A stretch of 64,000 nucleotides of DNA from Psococerastis gibbosa. Its lineage: Eukaryota > Arthropoda > Insecta > Psocodea > Psocidae. Each line of letters opens with the position of its first letter. Positions within the stretch are counted from its first letter, which is position 1. This document shows positions 11,116 through 22,674 of the stretch, piece by piece. Both the position numbers and the translations under genes were made by a program. The notes beneath the pieces were generated by a model. That model worked only from the letters and a program-made list of their open reading frames with translations. It did no database searches and was not told where the DNA came from. Location of the stretch: contig OZ020487.1 of the NCBI GenBank assembly GCA_963971405.1, positions 48,147,039 to 48,211,038 of the forward strand, written 5' to 3'.

Positions 11116-14085
11116 TGTATGCGGTTATATGTGGAGTACGAAATCCAGGAAGGAGCTTACGATATTTCGTGTCCGGACGCCCAGTGTCGATGTCAGGGCA
11201 CGATACAAGTCAGCGAAGTCGAACTACTAGTTACTAAGCAAATGATGGACAGGTACCACAGGTTTCGTCTCAACCACGAAGTAGACATGGATCGCACGAG
11301 AACCTGGTGTCCCAGAGCAGGGTGAGTGTATAACCCATAATACTCGTACGAGTAATAATGAAAACAAACAGTGGATGGACAGGTGCCAGAGTTTTCGTCG
11401 CTGGAGAAACTTCTGTCCTTGAGAACCTGTGGTAATGTGAGTAATGTCAGAGGAAATAATAATTATAAGTGATAATTAAACAAACATAAAATGCAATGCA
11501 AATGTTGCTTATTTATTTATTTTTATGTCGATTTAGTTAGATTGGGTATAAATAAATAAATAAGGTCTTTTTTGTTGTTCTATTACTAAGCCAACCTAGC
11601 GGAGTTAGGGCTATAAAGCCCTCTCTTACACTCAAGTAGGAAGGCCCGGGACCGCCTGCTTTACATGCCCTCCGAAGCATGGCTAGGAAATGTAGGACTC
11701 GAACCAACAACCTTTCGGGTGAAAGCCAGAGTCCGTACCACTACTCTACATGTGAAAGTTACCCATTGCACCACAGTTAGAACGTTTTCAAGGGAACCAT
11801 AGAAATTATAGTAGTTACTTGAGAGTTATGAAAATGAGCCTTGAATCACATGGAAAGTGAATGTAGAACTGTAGAAGGGCTCATGTATACTGTCGTATGT
11901 GAGTAGGCCTATAGGCTATGCCTTAAGTGGTCTGATAAACCACAGAAACGGATGTTGAGACATAAATAGCTGGATATGCTAGAGCTCGATAGTGTCCTAG
12001 GCTTTTTACAAATTTATAGACCCATACTATCACTTTAGTCTATTATTAAATATTAATGTAAGCTATAGTACTGTATTATTCTGGACCCCTAACCTCCGGG
12101 GGGTTAATGTGTTTCTTTCTTCTTAGATCACAATCTCAACGATTGGTTGGCAGTAACTATGCATATAATCCTCCAGTTCTCTCGGTCCAGATCGTGATAC
12201 GTTCTAGTTGCTTCACCCTCTTTCAGTTGATGCATGAATTCCTTCTTCCTTCCGCTATGCCCTCAATGATGGTGTGTACAAGATTTTCAAGTCTTAATAA
12301 GTGACATGTACCCATTTTGCTCTTCTACTTTCTATATAAGGTAGCAGCTGTCTCTCTTCTTCAATAGCCTATAGCACTCTCTCATTTGTCAACTGATCCG
12401 AGACATCCTTTTGTAACCACATTTCAAAGGCTTGCATTCTCTTCAATTCCTTATCTGTTATAGTTCAGGTAAATGATAAATAATACAGTAACCATAGCAA
12501 CTGGAATAAGGCTGCCTTGAAACGTCTCTCCCGTCTTTTTTGGGGAAACCTGAAATAGGTATAGTGTTTATGCAAGTTACGGACATAAAGGATTGTATAG
12601 CTTGGAAATACTAACCGTCTGTCATGCCCAACCAATCAAAACGTTGGGATTTGATGTCATTTATCTATGGGCTTCTGTACGAAATAGGTCATGACATCAA
12701 CCAGTTCTTCTTCTTCTCCTTCTTTATGTGCCTTTTCTAGCGAAGATTGGCAATTCTTTTTTTTTTATCGTGGTAATTTGGACCTTGATGACTGCTGCTC
12801 TGAAAAGGGAAGTCGTGCTCTTGCCAAACCACTGCCGCAGGTTTTTCAACCCGGATGTCCTTCTGCCGGGAGCCCCCAGTCCTTCAATCTTCCCTTGGAT
12901 TATAACATACAGGCCGTACTTTTCGTTTCTCATGACATGACAGAAGTACAATATGTTCCGCACCCATTCGCTTCGACCAATAATTGTCTAATTCTCTTGT
13001 CTGGTGCAGGTGTGAGACGGTATGTTCGATATGTCCGCGGGAGAAGTGCCAGCCGACTTGTGTGCACTGCCCCACCTGCACCTCCGACTTCTGCTCCAAC
13101 TGCAAGCACGGCTGGCACGAGGGCATGACTTGCGAGGACAACTCCAAGAAGCTGCTCAAGGAGGGCCGCGCCGACCTCGTCGAGCCCGGGCTCAGCTTCA
13201 ACTCGGACCTCATCAAGTGCTGCCCCATGTGCAGTGTGCCCATCGAGAAGGACGAGGGCTGCGCCCAGATGATGTGCAAGCGGTGCAAACATGTCTTCTG
13301 CTGGTACTGCCTCGCCTCGCTTGATGTAAGTTGACAGGATTAGGATATTACTAGGCTTGTCTAATATTAACTGCTAGAAGCCGGAATAAAGGGCTATCAT
13401 ATCATTCACTGCATAGTTACTGGTCAGATGTTGAAGCAGTAGACTTTCAAACGTTTCGTCAATATCTGCCGTCAATGTCTTCATTCCTACTGAGCCTCCT
13501 AGATGCTATCTTAAACATCTACGTATTGCCACTAAAGATGTGAAACACAAATGTTAACAATACGTTTCGAAGTACGCTGTCAGATCGACCAAGGCCCATC
13601 AGTCCGAATTCTACTGCTTCATCATGGGCTCTGTGATCTGACGTTGCCTTATTACATTACTTTGACTCGACTCCCTGCTTCTGTACTATCCTGATATCAT
13701 TCTTCGCCACTCAGCAATAGCTACGTGCGCTGTTCCCAGTGGCGGTCGGTGGTAGCAAGTGCTTGCGTGTTCTGACTGTCGATAAGTCTAATGAACACAG
13801 CAATAAGGGGTACACTGTTGAAATTCCTTCTCAGAATTGTTACTGCACCTTAAACTGTGTGAAAAATCTAATTTCACAGGTAATATCGATCGTAAATGAG
13901 ATTTCATAAGTAGATTATATATATAACTGCAAAGGCTTTCACGGCCGGAGTCGAATGAGGAACCAGTAGAATCCGGGCTGATGGGCCGTGGTCGAAGTGA
14001 AAGTGAACTTCCAAACGTTTCGTCAACATCTGCGGTCGACATCTTCAGTGGAACTGCGTAGACTTCTAAGATTGTATCTCGGAGG

Positions 14086-14127
<42 letters not shown>

Positions 14128-17100
14128 TATTAACCAAGAAAAAACTCAATACAATTCATAGATGTCCAAGGGCCACACTAAGTGCACCCTGTGAAGGGGA
14201 CTTGCGTCGTGGCCCTCATAACAATTACAATACAAAAAAACATTACATATTACATTACATAACAATTAATTATAAATAATGGTCTAAAACACTTACAAAT
14301 CTTAGAATATTTTATCCATTTATTTATATTTAAGTTATATTATTTTATTTTATTATTATATTTATCTTACATTATTTTATTTTAACATTATCGTTTCAAA
14401 ATATCTTTAAGTTCAGTAAAAGGCATATTATAAATTATTTTTTTTGTGATTGTTCTAAATTTTAAAAAACTGTCAGTATAATACCGTACTTTAATTTCCT
14501 TAGGCAAAGCATTAAAAACCTTGACGGCTCTGAAATTTGGCGATTGTTTAAAGTGCTCAACGAAAGGACGCTCTGTTTTCAAATTATTGGCTACGCTGTG
14601 TCTGGTATGAAGGGCATGAGTGGAACTCACACTCATTATTTGAGAATTTTTTAAAGTCAATAGCAGATTAACACAATAAAAATGCAAAAAATGAGGCACC
14701 TTAAAATCTTCATAAATTTTAGTCGTCGGGGTTCTACGAGGCATAAACAAAGATATTTTTATTAATGAGTTCAAAGCTACACAGATTTGTTTGATATAAG
14801 AATCCAGGGCTCCACCCCAAGCAGCCACGGCATACTGCGCTATGGACTGTGCTATTCCAAAATAAACCTGTCTCATTAACGTCTTTGACAAGATATTTCT
14901 CAATTCAACAAACTTATATATAGTCTTCCGAAGGCGGCTTACAGATTGCTGTATTTGTAGGTGCCATTTTAAGTTTTCATCAATTAGTACAATCAGATAT
15001 TTCATATACGATACATTTCTAACTAAAAAACAATTATTACATCCATACAAATTATCACAGTTAAAGTCAATATTATCACAGTTCAAACAATTTTCACAGA
15101 ATATTTTAAGTATTTTATTTATGGGTTGACCAGATTTAGAAAGAGAAAAAGTCATGTAATAGGTTTTGTCATAATTTAATGACAACTTATTAAATTTAAG
15201 CCAATTCTGAACGTGGTTAAAAGCAAGTTGAGCTTTCATAAATGTATCTTCCCATTCATCACCTGATACTACAATGGCACTATCATCGGCATAACTAATA
15301 ATATGTCCATGAATTTGGGCATCACAAAATTCATTTTCAAAAACTAAAAACAATATAGGGCCAAGAACAGTACCTTGAGGGACACCACAAGCAAACACTT
15401 CTTCTTCACTCAAAATTTTTGAAGAAGACAGCCTAACTCTCGAAACTCTGTTACTCAAGTAGGATTTTATTAATTCGTAACAAAGTCCTCGTATACCGTA
15501 ATTGTATAGTTTTTCCAATAACAAAGAGTGGGGAACTGTGTCAAGGGCTTTGCTCAAATCAAGAAAAATTGAAATAACAGGTTTTGACACATTCAGGTAA
15601 TGATAAACTTCGTTACACAATGATAAAATTGCATCCTGAGTGCTCATTCCCGATCTAAAGCCAAATTGTTGCCGAGAAATTACATCATGTTTATCAAAGA
15701 AATTGATTAACCTCTCTTTTATGCACCTTTCAATAATTTTAGATAATATAGAAGTTAAACTGATAGGCCTCCAACTGTTTGGATTCTCCGCTTTGCCACC
15801 CTTGAAAATAGGATGTATAAAAGCAACTTTGCAATTATCTGGGAATATACCAGTATCAAAGCAGAGATTTATCAAGTGAGCAATTGGTTTAGTGAGATAT
15901 GTAGCCATTTTCTTGTAAATAGATACATCTAAATTGTCTGGGTCTGTTGTTTTAGAATTATTCAAATTTACTATTAATTTAAGTATCTCACATTCGGTAG
16001 TTGGTGACAAAAACAGGGAATCGGATATAGAACGGCTAGGAAAAATCTGTGAAGAAGGCTGCGGCACTATAGAAATTCGCGATGATAAATCACTTGCAAC
16101 ATTTGCGTAATGTTTGATCAACACATTAGCTATGCACTTGGAGTCAGCAGTAACTTCCCCAGTGGGACAAAGTACTTTTTCAATTCGATTGGATTTCTTT
16201 TTGTTACTCGTAATTTCCCGAATAATATTCCAAGTTTTACCTAGATCCCCCTGACATTCGACCAATTTTGATTTATAGTAATCCCTTTTTGTCTTTTTAA
16301 CTAAATTAAGAATCCTTGTTCGGTAATTAACGAAGTCATTACGCAAGAATGTGTTATCAGGGTTATTTCTAAGTTTTTGTTTTAATTTATCTCTCTTCCT
16401 TATTAGACCAATTAACTCATGTGTAATCCAAGGTTTAAGCTTTCTCTTCCTACTGGTATTAATATTTTTCAATAGTGAACACTTGTCAACAAGGCTTTGG
16501 AGTATTCCAGAGAAACTATTTGAAGCATCATTAGGATTAGTACACTGAGTCACACGACCCCAATTCTCATCTTTTAGCAGCAATTCAAGATTTACATAGT
16601 TAATACATCTCTTTATGATAGGTTTATTGGAGGATTGTTGTTCTGAAATCATATTATCAAGGAAAAATGAAGTAATGAAATGGTCAGTTATTTTAAACGA
16701 CGTAATTACCGAGCCAGAAGCATGGTTAGGGTCAACATTTTTGACAAAGAAATGATCGATGCAAGATTTAGTGTCTTCTGTAACTCTGGTGGGGACTGTT
16801 ATAGCAGGGAGGAACCCATTGCAGCCCAATGTATCCAAATACTCAAAGGCATGATTAGACAAAACTGAATCACAATTATTTTCATAAGCCGGGAGTATAT
16901 CAATATTTATATCACCCACTATAATATAGCTGCTTACCCCATTAGATACTCCAGACTCTAAATATTTATTTAGTGACTCAATGAAAGAATCGACTTTGCA
17001 AGCCGGAGGTCGGTAAATAGCAATAATAACATAGTTTCTGTTATCAAGTTCAAAAAAAATGGTACATGAGTTGGCACAGCAAATTAGTGATTCAATATTG

Positions 17101-18881
17101 AAATTCACCTTAATATTTGATCTACAAAAAATTACAATTCCATCGCACTTATTGTATTTAGAATAACTATAGAAAACCGCATATCCTTCAAGGCTAAGTT
17201 GCTAGCCACTATTTTCTTCAAGCCAAGCTTCAGTTAAAACGATTACATCGTAATAGCAAGGTAAACTTTGCAAAAAGGTGCAGAGTGTGTCAAAATTTTT
17301 ACGAACGCTCCTTATATTCATGTTTAAAATTTTGAAATTCATACTTTTCTCACTGTGGTACTTGTTAATGTTGTCAGACAAAATAATTGATGGTATAACT
17401 ATTGTATTGTCTAAAGAAGAAAATAAGTCGTTAACCATTTCCATTTATATTGAAATTGAAATTTATTTTATACTGACAGCTTCTCACATTCATATGAAAT
17501 ATTTTTAAATTAGTGGGTATGTCTAGGATTTTATTACCATCTTTCAGTATATGGATTTCAGGTAAAGTAGTGCAATCAATGTCTTCCATACTACCTTTCA
17601 TATCGGTTCTGTGAGAATATCAGCAAATAATAGATGATATATAATTTAAATGAAACTGAATATGCCAAACTGTAAAGTATTGTAATAAGACCATGGTCCC
17701 CGTTGAAAGCAAAATAATGTACTGTAATATGAATTAAGGTATGTATGATATAGGCTTGTATATAAATATTAGATTGAACTAACACGTTAAAACTAACTAG
17801 TCAAGTTAATAATTTAGTCAATTCGTGTTCATCTTCGATGCGAATAATGGGCTGCTTCTCTTCCTTGCGTACGCAGACGCCATCTCTCCACCATACGTAT
17901 TTGTACTTCATGGTCTCAGCATATTGTTTTGTAGCCCACAGTAGCTTTTTATAGTAAGGGCTCAAAGAATCACTGATATAGATTTTATTCAGATCATTAT
18001 TTGCATTAGTAATGTCACATTTCCTAATAGTCATTGTTTTCTTCTTTTGCAAAAATTCATTTCTTTTTTTACGATTGGAAAATTTAACAATTATGGCTGG
18101 GGTTTTACCTTTCTTTTCTTTAAGTCGGTGAGCAATGGAAATATCACTAGGATTGAGTGGCACATCGAGCTTATGGGCTATTTTGAGAACAATGTCTTCA
18201 ACAATTTCATTACCAACAAAAGGAACTTCTCTTAACTCGATACTATCATTTCTAGAATACTGGTCAGCTCTATTTGTCTTCCTCTCAAGAGAGGCAATAA
18301 TTACCTTCTGCGCTTCATTTTCTTTAGAAAGTGAAATCATTTTAGTTTCAATAGCATCAATTTTAGTAGAAAGCATGGCCATTTGATCAATACGGTCTAG
18401 TAATAGCGAGTAATTATTATTAAGGGCCGTAAGTTGGAGCTTGATGTCTTCTAAGTCGGAGAGGACGAGTTGATTTCCAGAGTCGTTCGCTTTAGTTGTC
18501 ATGTTGGAGTTGGAATTGTTTCGTTGTACACCACTCCTCGTTTTTGGGGGTGTGATCGGCATGACAGAAATAAGTAAATTTACACACTCAACTGCCTAGT
18601 CTACCTACACAAGGTGCTCCTATCCGAGTTAAACGTATATTAACCTCACACAATTAAATTTAAAACAAGACTCAAGTCGCAGAATTTAAGAACTAACACA
18701 ATGCCAATAGGGCATCAGCGACTGTGACAGCGACAGTCGCTGATGAGCCTCCGAGATACAATCTTAGAAGTCTACGCAGTTCCACTGAAGATGTCGACCG
18801 CAGATGTTGACGAAACGTTTGGAAGTTCACTTTCACTTCGACCACGGCCCATCAGCCCGGATTCTACTGGTTCCTCATCAG

Positions 18882-18916
<35 letters not shown>

Positions 18917-20496
18917 ATGTACATTATTCAACTTGATTTGAAAATTATAACGGACACTGAGGATGTCAGATCTAGTTCCAAAACTGTGGCCAATTGTGCG
19001 TCAGCCACGTAAGCCAGCTATGTTTCAAATTGTAGAGGAATATTTCTTGTACATTATGACATCTCATTTATGGCTCTACGATTGATATTTTCTTGTGAAA
19101 TTTGATTTGATTTTGAGAAGTGGATGAGTTTGTTAGTTATTGCTAAGAACTAAATAGATAAAAACTTAGTTGCCCGCCGAGGAGCTAACGTCGCATTTAA
19201 TGCGTAGTATCGATAATATCGTAACACATCCCACAAAAGCTTAACCAGACCAGGCCGGAAAAGCTCAAGGAAATAATGACAGACAGACCTGCGCCGGGGC
19301 CGGGACGGGCTGTAATGAGTTAATAAATAATTAACGGCAGGTAGCTCGTGTGCAGTCATTAACGGCTAATAGCTATGGTTACACGAGGATGTCCTTTCTC
19401 CATTTGTTTGATATCGGGGCTAATTGACGTAATTATATTATCTAATATGTGCGCGAGATTGATAGGGCGGAATCGGTCCAATAACCGTTATTAGAACACA
19501 CTCGTCAACGTAATTGCCGCCGCATCGCCGTCAGCTTGCCGCTACCCATGTGCAGCCACTGTCAAGACCGGCCATATGCAGGTAAACCAACGCTAAGTGG
19601 AATCCTACAGTTTACTGCAGCCCCTATAAAGCTATGTTCTATACTAAACTATGAACGCATGAATGCTTTACATGACCCCGATGGTAATGTTTGCCCATAT
19701 TTAGCCCATCTCATAACCGAACTAGGTGAAGTCATGCTTACGCCTAACTTCTGTTACTTTGTGTCAACTGTAAGCTTGTCTATTATCACTATAACTCTTT
19801 CGCAAACATCCAAAAACTGTCTTAACGGTAAACGCTTTTTATTCGGTCAATGAATTTGTTAACTTTATGACACAGACTTTATAGCCTACGATGTTACGGT
19901 GCCTCATTATTTTGTATAGTGATTATTTTGTATTATTTATATTGTACGCAACGATTTCTATGTATTCTTCGAATACCTTTGAAATAAACAGTATCTTATC
20001 TTATCTTGTAGCCGGTTAGGGTTGACATCGAGGACCTGTACCAGTTTGTCAATGGCATTATGCTGACGCAATAAATTACCATTTTCCAATAATGACTGAA
20101 TATCCATGAGGTCGTTGGCATACGCCACGTATCAACAAGTTGGTGTTAGAAAAAAACAAGCTTTCTCCTTATCTACTGGCTACTGCCTACCTCATAGAGT
20201 AAAGCACTGTCCCCTCTTGGCTTGGTTTTAACAGTTGGTTTGTTATTGTTTTGCAGGACGATTTTTTGCTCCGCCACTACGACAAGGGCCCGTGCAAGAA
20301 CAAGCTCGGGCACTCGCGCGCCCGTGTCATCTGGCACCGTACCCAAGTCATCGGCATCTTCGCGGGCTTCGGTATCCTGCTGCTGGTAGCCAGCCCACTC
20401 CTACTCCTCGCCGCGCCCTGCATCGTCTGCTGCAAGTGTCGCGTCTGCTCTGGCGGCAGCAAACTCGACGCCGACGACGATGACTCCACCATGTAA
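11116..20496 (+). CDS. RNF144: RNF144-type RBR E3 ubiquitin ligase (5' end missing)
   Basis: A RING-between-RING ligase that passes ubiquitin through a RING2 cysteine; vertebrate RNF144 proteins are anchored in membranes by a C-terminal helix. Exons: 11116-11321 (opens with a Cys of RING1 in [13 protein letters not shown]), 13010-13325 (IBR and RING2), 20257-20496. Introns begin GTGAGT and GTAAGT and end CAG; phases agree (GG|G, then phase 0). RING2 is complete, with CPMC, the catalytic Cys in DEGCAQMMC (codon 13260-13262) and HVFCWYC. The last exon gives [20 protein letters not shown] and a transmembrane helix [19 protein letters not shown], then an acidic tail and TAA at 20494. About 253 residues are visible; the family has near 290, so the first 40-odd (start of RING1) lie upstream and were not found. 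The second intron is 6.9 kb and hosts a LINE. Confidence 0.93.
11566..11775 (-). mobile_element. tRNA-derived SINE, family S, copy 1
   Basis: On the - strand a pol III box B (GGTTCGAGTCC, 11705-11695) follows a tRNA-like head. The body GGGCTTTATAGCCCTAACTC CGCTAGG (as the reverse complement of the + sequence) is shared with 36165-36367 and in part with 61826-61880. It lies in the first visible intron of the RNF144-type gene. Confidence 0.82.
12115..12470 (-). mobile_element. RTE-clade LINE, 3' fragment
   Basis: The reverse complement matches the last part of the RTE element at 36510-37835: ACAGATAAGGAA.T.AA.A., the GACAAATGA.AGAGTG phrase, GAATTCATG.ATCAA and CTGCCAACCAATCG.T.AGAT occur in the same order. 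Only the region after the reverse transcriptase core remains and it is deleted internally. Lies in the same intron as the SINE above. Confidence 0.82.
13425..13635. mobile_element. foldback MITE, family F, copy 2
   Basis: Shares the CAAACGTTTCGTCAA.ATCTGC and CGACCAAGGCCCATCAGTC phrases with the other family F copies, with both arms present in inverted orientation around 13510. More diverged than copy 3. Confidence 0.75.
14388..17444 (-). pseudogene. LINE ORF2: endonuclease and reverse transcriptase, one nonsense codon
   Basis: One frame of 1019 codons broken only by an in-frame TAG at 17204-17202. The N-terminal AP-type endonuclease shows [10 protein letters not shown] just before the stop, then [17 protein letters not shown] and TDH in the continuation. 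The reverse transcriptase shows [38 protein letters not shown] (usual AFD changed to ALD), [13 protein letters not shown] and the catalytic YADD in [12 protein letters not shown]. Apart from the stop the frame is clean, implying a fairly young insertion. Confidence 0.92.
17801..18562 (-). CDS. LINE ORF1 protein (coiled coil plus nucleic-acid-binding domain)
   Basis: 253 aa, intact. Residues about 30-95 are heptad-rich ([15 protein letters not shown] onward), consistent with a trimerising coiled coil. Next come [18 protein letters not shown] and [20 protein letters not shown], the pattern of the FP-type/RRM-like ORF1 domain found in many insect LINEs. It would bind LINE RNA in the RNP. It precedes ORF2 by 356 bp. 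Confidence 0.85.
   Translation of the reverse strand: MPITPPKTRSGVQRNNSNSNMTTKANDSGNQLVLSDLEDIKLQLTALNNNYSLLLDRIDQMAMLSTKIDAIETKMISLSKENEAQKVIIASLERKTNRADQYSRNDSIELREVPFVGNEIVEDIVLKIAHKLDVPLNPSDISIAHRLKEKKGKTPAIIVKFSNRKKRNEFLQKKKTMTIRKCDITNANNDLNKIYISDSLSPYYKKLLWATKQYAETMKYKYVWWRDGVCVRKEEKQPIIRIEDEHELTKLLT
19150..19545. promoter_or_regulatory. candidate conserved intronic regulatory element
   Basis: High-complexity sequence in the RNF144 intron, unlike the surrounding AT-rich DNA. It holds clustered homeodomain-type TAAT cores (TTAATAAATAATTAACGGC; CATTAACGGCTAATAGC; GGCTAATTGACGTAATTATA) and several non-repetitive GC-containing blocks. No repeat partner is seen in the window and no ORF explains the base choice. 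The enhancer reading is inference only. Confidence 0.3.
19546..20230. other. rest of the large RNF144 intron
   Basis: The frame at 19536-19853 has no motif. Around 19975-20010 an AATAAA is followed by a (TCTTA)n run, as at the 3' end of a LINE. Nothing else is identifiable up to the acceptor at 20256. Confidence 0.35.
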
Positions 20497-21300
20497 AGAT
20501 GCAGGATGTGTTTATACAGCTAACCTCACACGGCATGCCTAAAGCTGCACCATGCCTCGCATTGTCTGCTCCGGCGGCAGTGAGCTCGACTCCTACGGTG
20601 ATGATTCGACCCTGTAAACATGGAGTACTTCCTGTGGTATGGCAGTGTTTACATCCGACGATGTTTCTACCATCCACCTACATACACATACCCGTAGAAG
20701 AGATCTCTGCTCACTTGCTTTCTTCCTCGTTCCCGGGGTTACAAGACAAGTAAGATACTGACCATGTCAACGTTCATAATCTTGAAATAGAATGTCTACG
20801 TCTAGCCTTCTGGGAGACGCTGCAACCACTCTTTGCACCACCTTGCCACCTTGCCGCCTCTGATTCTTCGTGTAAAACAGGATACCACGTGAAAATTTGA
20901 AGAAGTATAAGCCTTCCGCAATTTATTTGGACCTGTTCTTCTCCTCGCTACTCCGACAGAATTCTCAATACTGCCGACTTTAATTCTTCCGTGTAAACAT
21001 GCATTCAGTCTACTGGATGAGAAGTAGTTGATTTCATACACCACCCTTCTACAAAATGCGTAGCCTACTGGACCCATCTCGTAGAAGGAGTGTTCGATAT
21101 ATGCCCCCTTGGTTCTTCCATGTAAACAAAATGTTGGATACAGCACAAACGATTCTTCCATGTAACCATTCAGAACAACTTTGTGTTTAAATGTGTTGCT
21201 ACTGACGTCTAGTCCACGCCGAATTCAACCTGAATCTGTTCCTGATACAACAAGCGCGATGTTTGCCCGTTACCAACGCCGAAGATTCGTCGATGTACTG
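20470..21300 (+). repeat. decayed tandem array of the RNF144 exon end and donor site
   Basis: A short phrase GATTCTTCCATGTAAACATG and variants recurs at about 20481, 20600, 20861, 20981, 21110, 21150 and 21283, mostly 120-130 bp apart (one gap is double, one is 40 bp). The first copy is the real end of the coding exon (last codons, TAA and the overlapping GTAA donor). The second copy also keeps GTCTGCTC.GGCGGCAG...CTCGAC from the coding part. The - strand shows the same periodicity. Confidence 0.78.
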
Positions 21301-22224
21301 TGTTAAGATGTTATTTTTGTTTACATCCACCCAGACGCCTGCCTATTCAACCAGTTCTTCGGCCTTCCGCCTAGAGATTCGGAGGAGGAGACTGTTCTTA
21401 AATCCACTGCTGGTATGTTATTCTTTTTATCGTTGAAATTTCTCTGTTTACAGTCATTTTATTTCAGGCATTTATTTTTGGCATAAAATAACGTGTTTAA
21501 TGGACAAAATTGAAGTTTCATTTGTAATGTTTCTGAAACCCGTATATTTTTATTGTAGCTTGTATTTGGTGTTAAGTGCGACTTGCGCTTGAGACCATAT
21601 TGGGTTTGGTTAGGCTGCAGACAAGGCTTAAATTAAATGAAATGAAAAATGTCTTAATATTAATGGTAAGGTCCTTACAGTTGTGGCACAACTTTAATAA
21701 CTTGAGGCACACTAAGGGCAGACTCAGGGGAAAGGAAATTTCACTGACCGGGTGGACCTCCTGATTATATTGGATTCCGAGCCACATGGGAAACATAGTA
21801 AAGTCACACAATTTATTCGGAGGTGGCCAGGACTCGACACGCACGTAGACTGACTGGTATAGTCTCAACGCGTTATCATGTCCCCCTCCCAACGTTGTGC
21901 ACACTAACAAGTTTGCTGCAGCTTTAACAGGCTCTGTTCTGATGCGTTCAACTTGGTATGGCCACTAAACCACTGAACCGGTCCGAGTTTACTCGAACAT
22001 GCTTTCCAATTTATAAATTATTAGATAGAGATAATTAGATATTTAGGATCCCGGGGGGGGGGGGGGGGGTCTCCGGACGTGAGGTAACCTCAATATACTC
22101 GCATGATAATATACTATAATATATTTAAAAATCCTTAAAACTCCATTCTATCTAGTATACACTGCAAACGTTTCGTTGCCGTTACCGTTTTTGAGAAATA
22201 AATTCTTTAAGTTTTTGTTTTTTG

Positions 22225-22487
22225 AGATTAAAACCCCCCAAAATTGAGTTTGCCCAAAATAAAAATAAAATGGTCCCGAGGTATGATTTTTGTGAAAAAC
22301 GCCAAATTTCAACAAAATTGACCGAGTAGTTTGCCTGGAAATCGATGAACAGACAGACATTTCATAAAAACCGCTTTTTTTGGTTCCTGGGACCTCAAAA
22401 CGTGTAAATCCGTTGAAATCTCGGAATCGAAAATTTAGACCATCACAAAGCTTTCCTTATACTACGTATAAATTGGAAAGCAATTAA
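22225..22487 (+). repeat. dispersed repeat, family A, copy 3
   Basis: Matches 1-256 in the same orientation, ending in the same AAGCTTTCCTTA...TATAAATTGGAAAGCA phrase. It lies between the two alternative ends of the RNF144-type gene, about 100 bp upstream of the candidate last exon. A 17-base G run at 22053-22069 precedes it. Confidence 0.8.
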
Positions 22488-22586
22488 TACCATCTACAAA
22501 AATTACAATTACAAACATTTCCAACATGAGCTTCATTACTTTCCAGTATCAATTTACCATACTTACCTTCTGTTTTATTTTTTTAG

Positions 22587-22674
22587 ATCTACAGAAGACG
22601 TGTTCCGATCGCTACACAGTTTAACGCCATCAGCTGTCGGCAGTGGCCGCCTCTCGTCCACTTCATCCCTCTAG
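22587..22674 (+). CDS. candidate alternative last coding exon of the RNF144-type gene
   Basis: After a pyrimidine-rich acceptor (TTTTATTTTTTTAG, ending at 22586) an open frame of 28 codons reads STEDVFRSLHSLTPS and on to SSTSSL and TAG at 22672. In the previous exon, CAT|GTAAAG at 20492/20493 is a good donor that leaves phase 2; joining it to the A at 22587 gives one Ile codon and stays in frame. The codons are GC-rich compared with the flanks. The short form stops at the TAA that overlaps the donor. Supported by phase and sequence, not by transcript data. Confidence 0.55.

Larger units (their letters stand above)
14091..18712 (-). mobile_element. full-length-looking two-ORF non-LTR retrotransposon
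   Basis: Runs on the - strand: a 5' region, ORF1 (18562-17801), ORF2 (17444-14388), a 3' UTR and a TAA-repeat tail (14091-14128 on the + strand reads TATTATTATT). Left and right junctions both carry CAT, so a 3-bp duplication is possible; nothing longer is visible. CR1/Jockey-like by ORF layout and microsatellite tail, but the clade was not proved. It lies antisense in the RNF144-type gene's large intron. Confidence 0.88.
13931..18882. mobile_element. foldback MITE, family F, copy 3, split by a LINE
   Basis: The left arm (13931-14090) and right arm (18713-18882) are near-identical reverse complements, including GAGGAACCAGTAGAATCC, GATGTTGACGAAACGTTTGG and the inner edge ATGAGCCTCCGAGATACAAT. 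A hairpin with 13-bp arms, CATCAGCGACTGT and its complement (18713-18745), is the former centre of the MITE. The 4.6-kb LINE now sits between the arms. Confidence 0.85.

Noticed and set aside
12724-13292. Several long open frames antisense to the RNF144 IBR/RING2 exon
   Set aside because: They mirror the GC-rich coding exon on the + strand, which has full RBR motifs and proper splice sites; the antisense frames have no motifs.
14091-14128. TATTATTATT run read as an independent microsatellite
   Set aside because: It is exactly at the 3' end of the LINE and is better explained as its TAA-repeat tail.
21341-21417. Possible additional RNF144 exon ending ACTGCTG|GTATGT
   Set aside because: Its frame that would join in phase to 22587 contains a stop (TAA), so it cannot link the known exons.
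22053-22069. Run of 17 G, with other G/C runs at 27163-27202 and 44829-44840
   Set aside because: Homopolymer runs; could be real or assembly/sequencing noise. No G-quadruplex pattern of separated G tracts.
22587-22620. Sequence beginning AGATCTACAGAAGACGTG looks somewhat like a sequencing adapter
   Set aside because: It differs from the common adapters at many positions and continues as a clean open frame after a normal splice acceptor.
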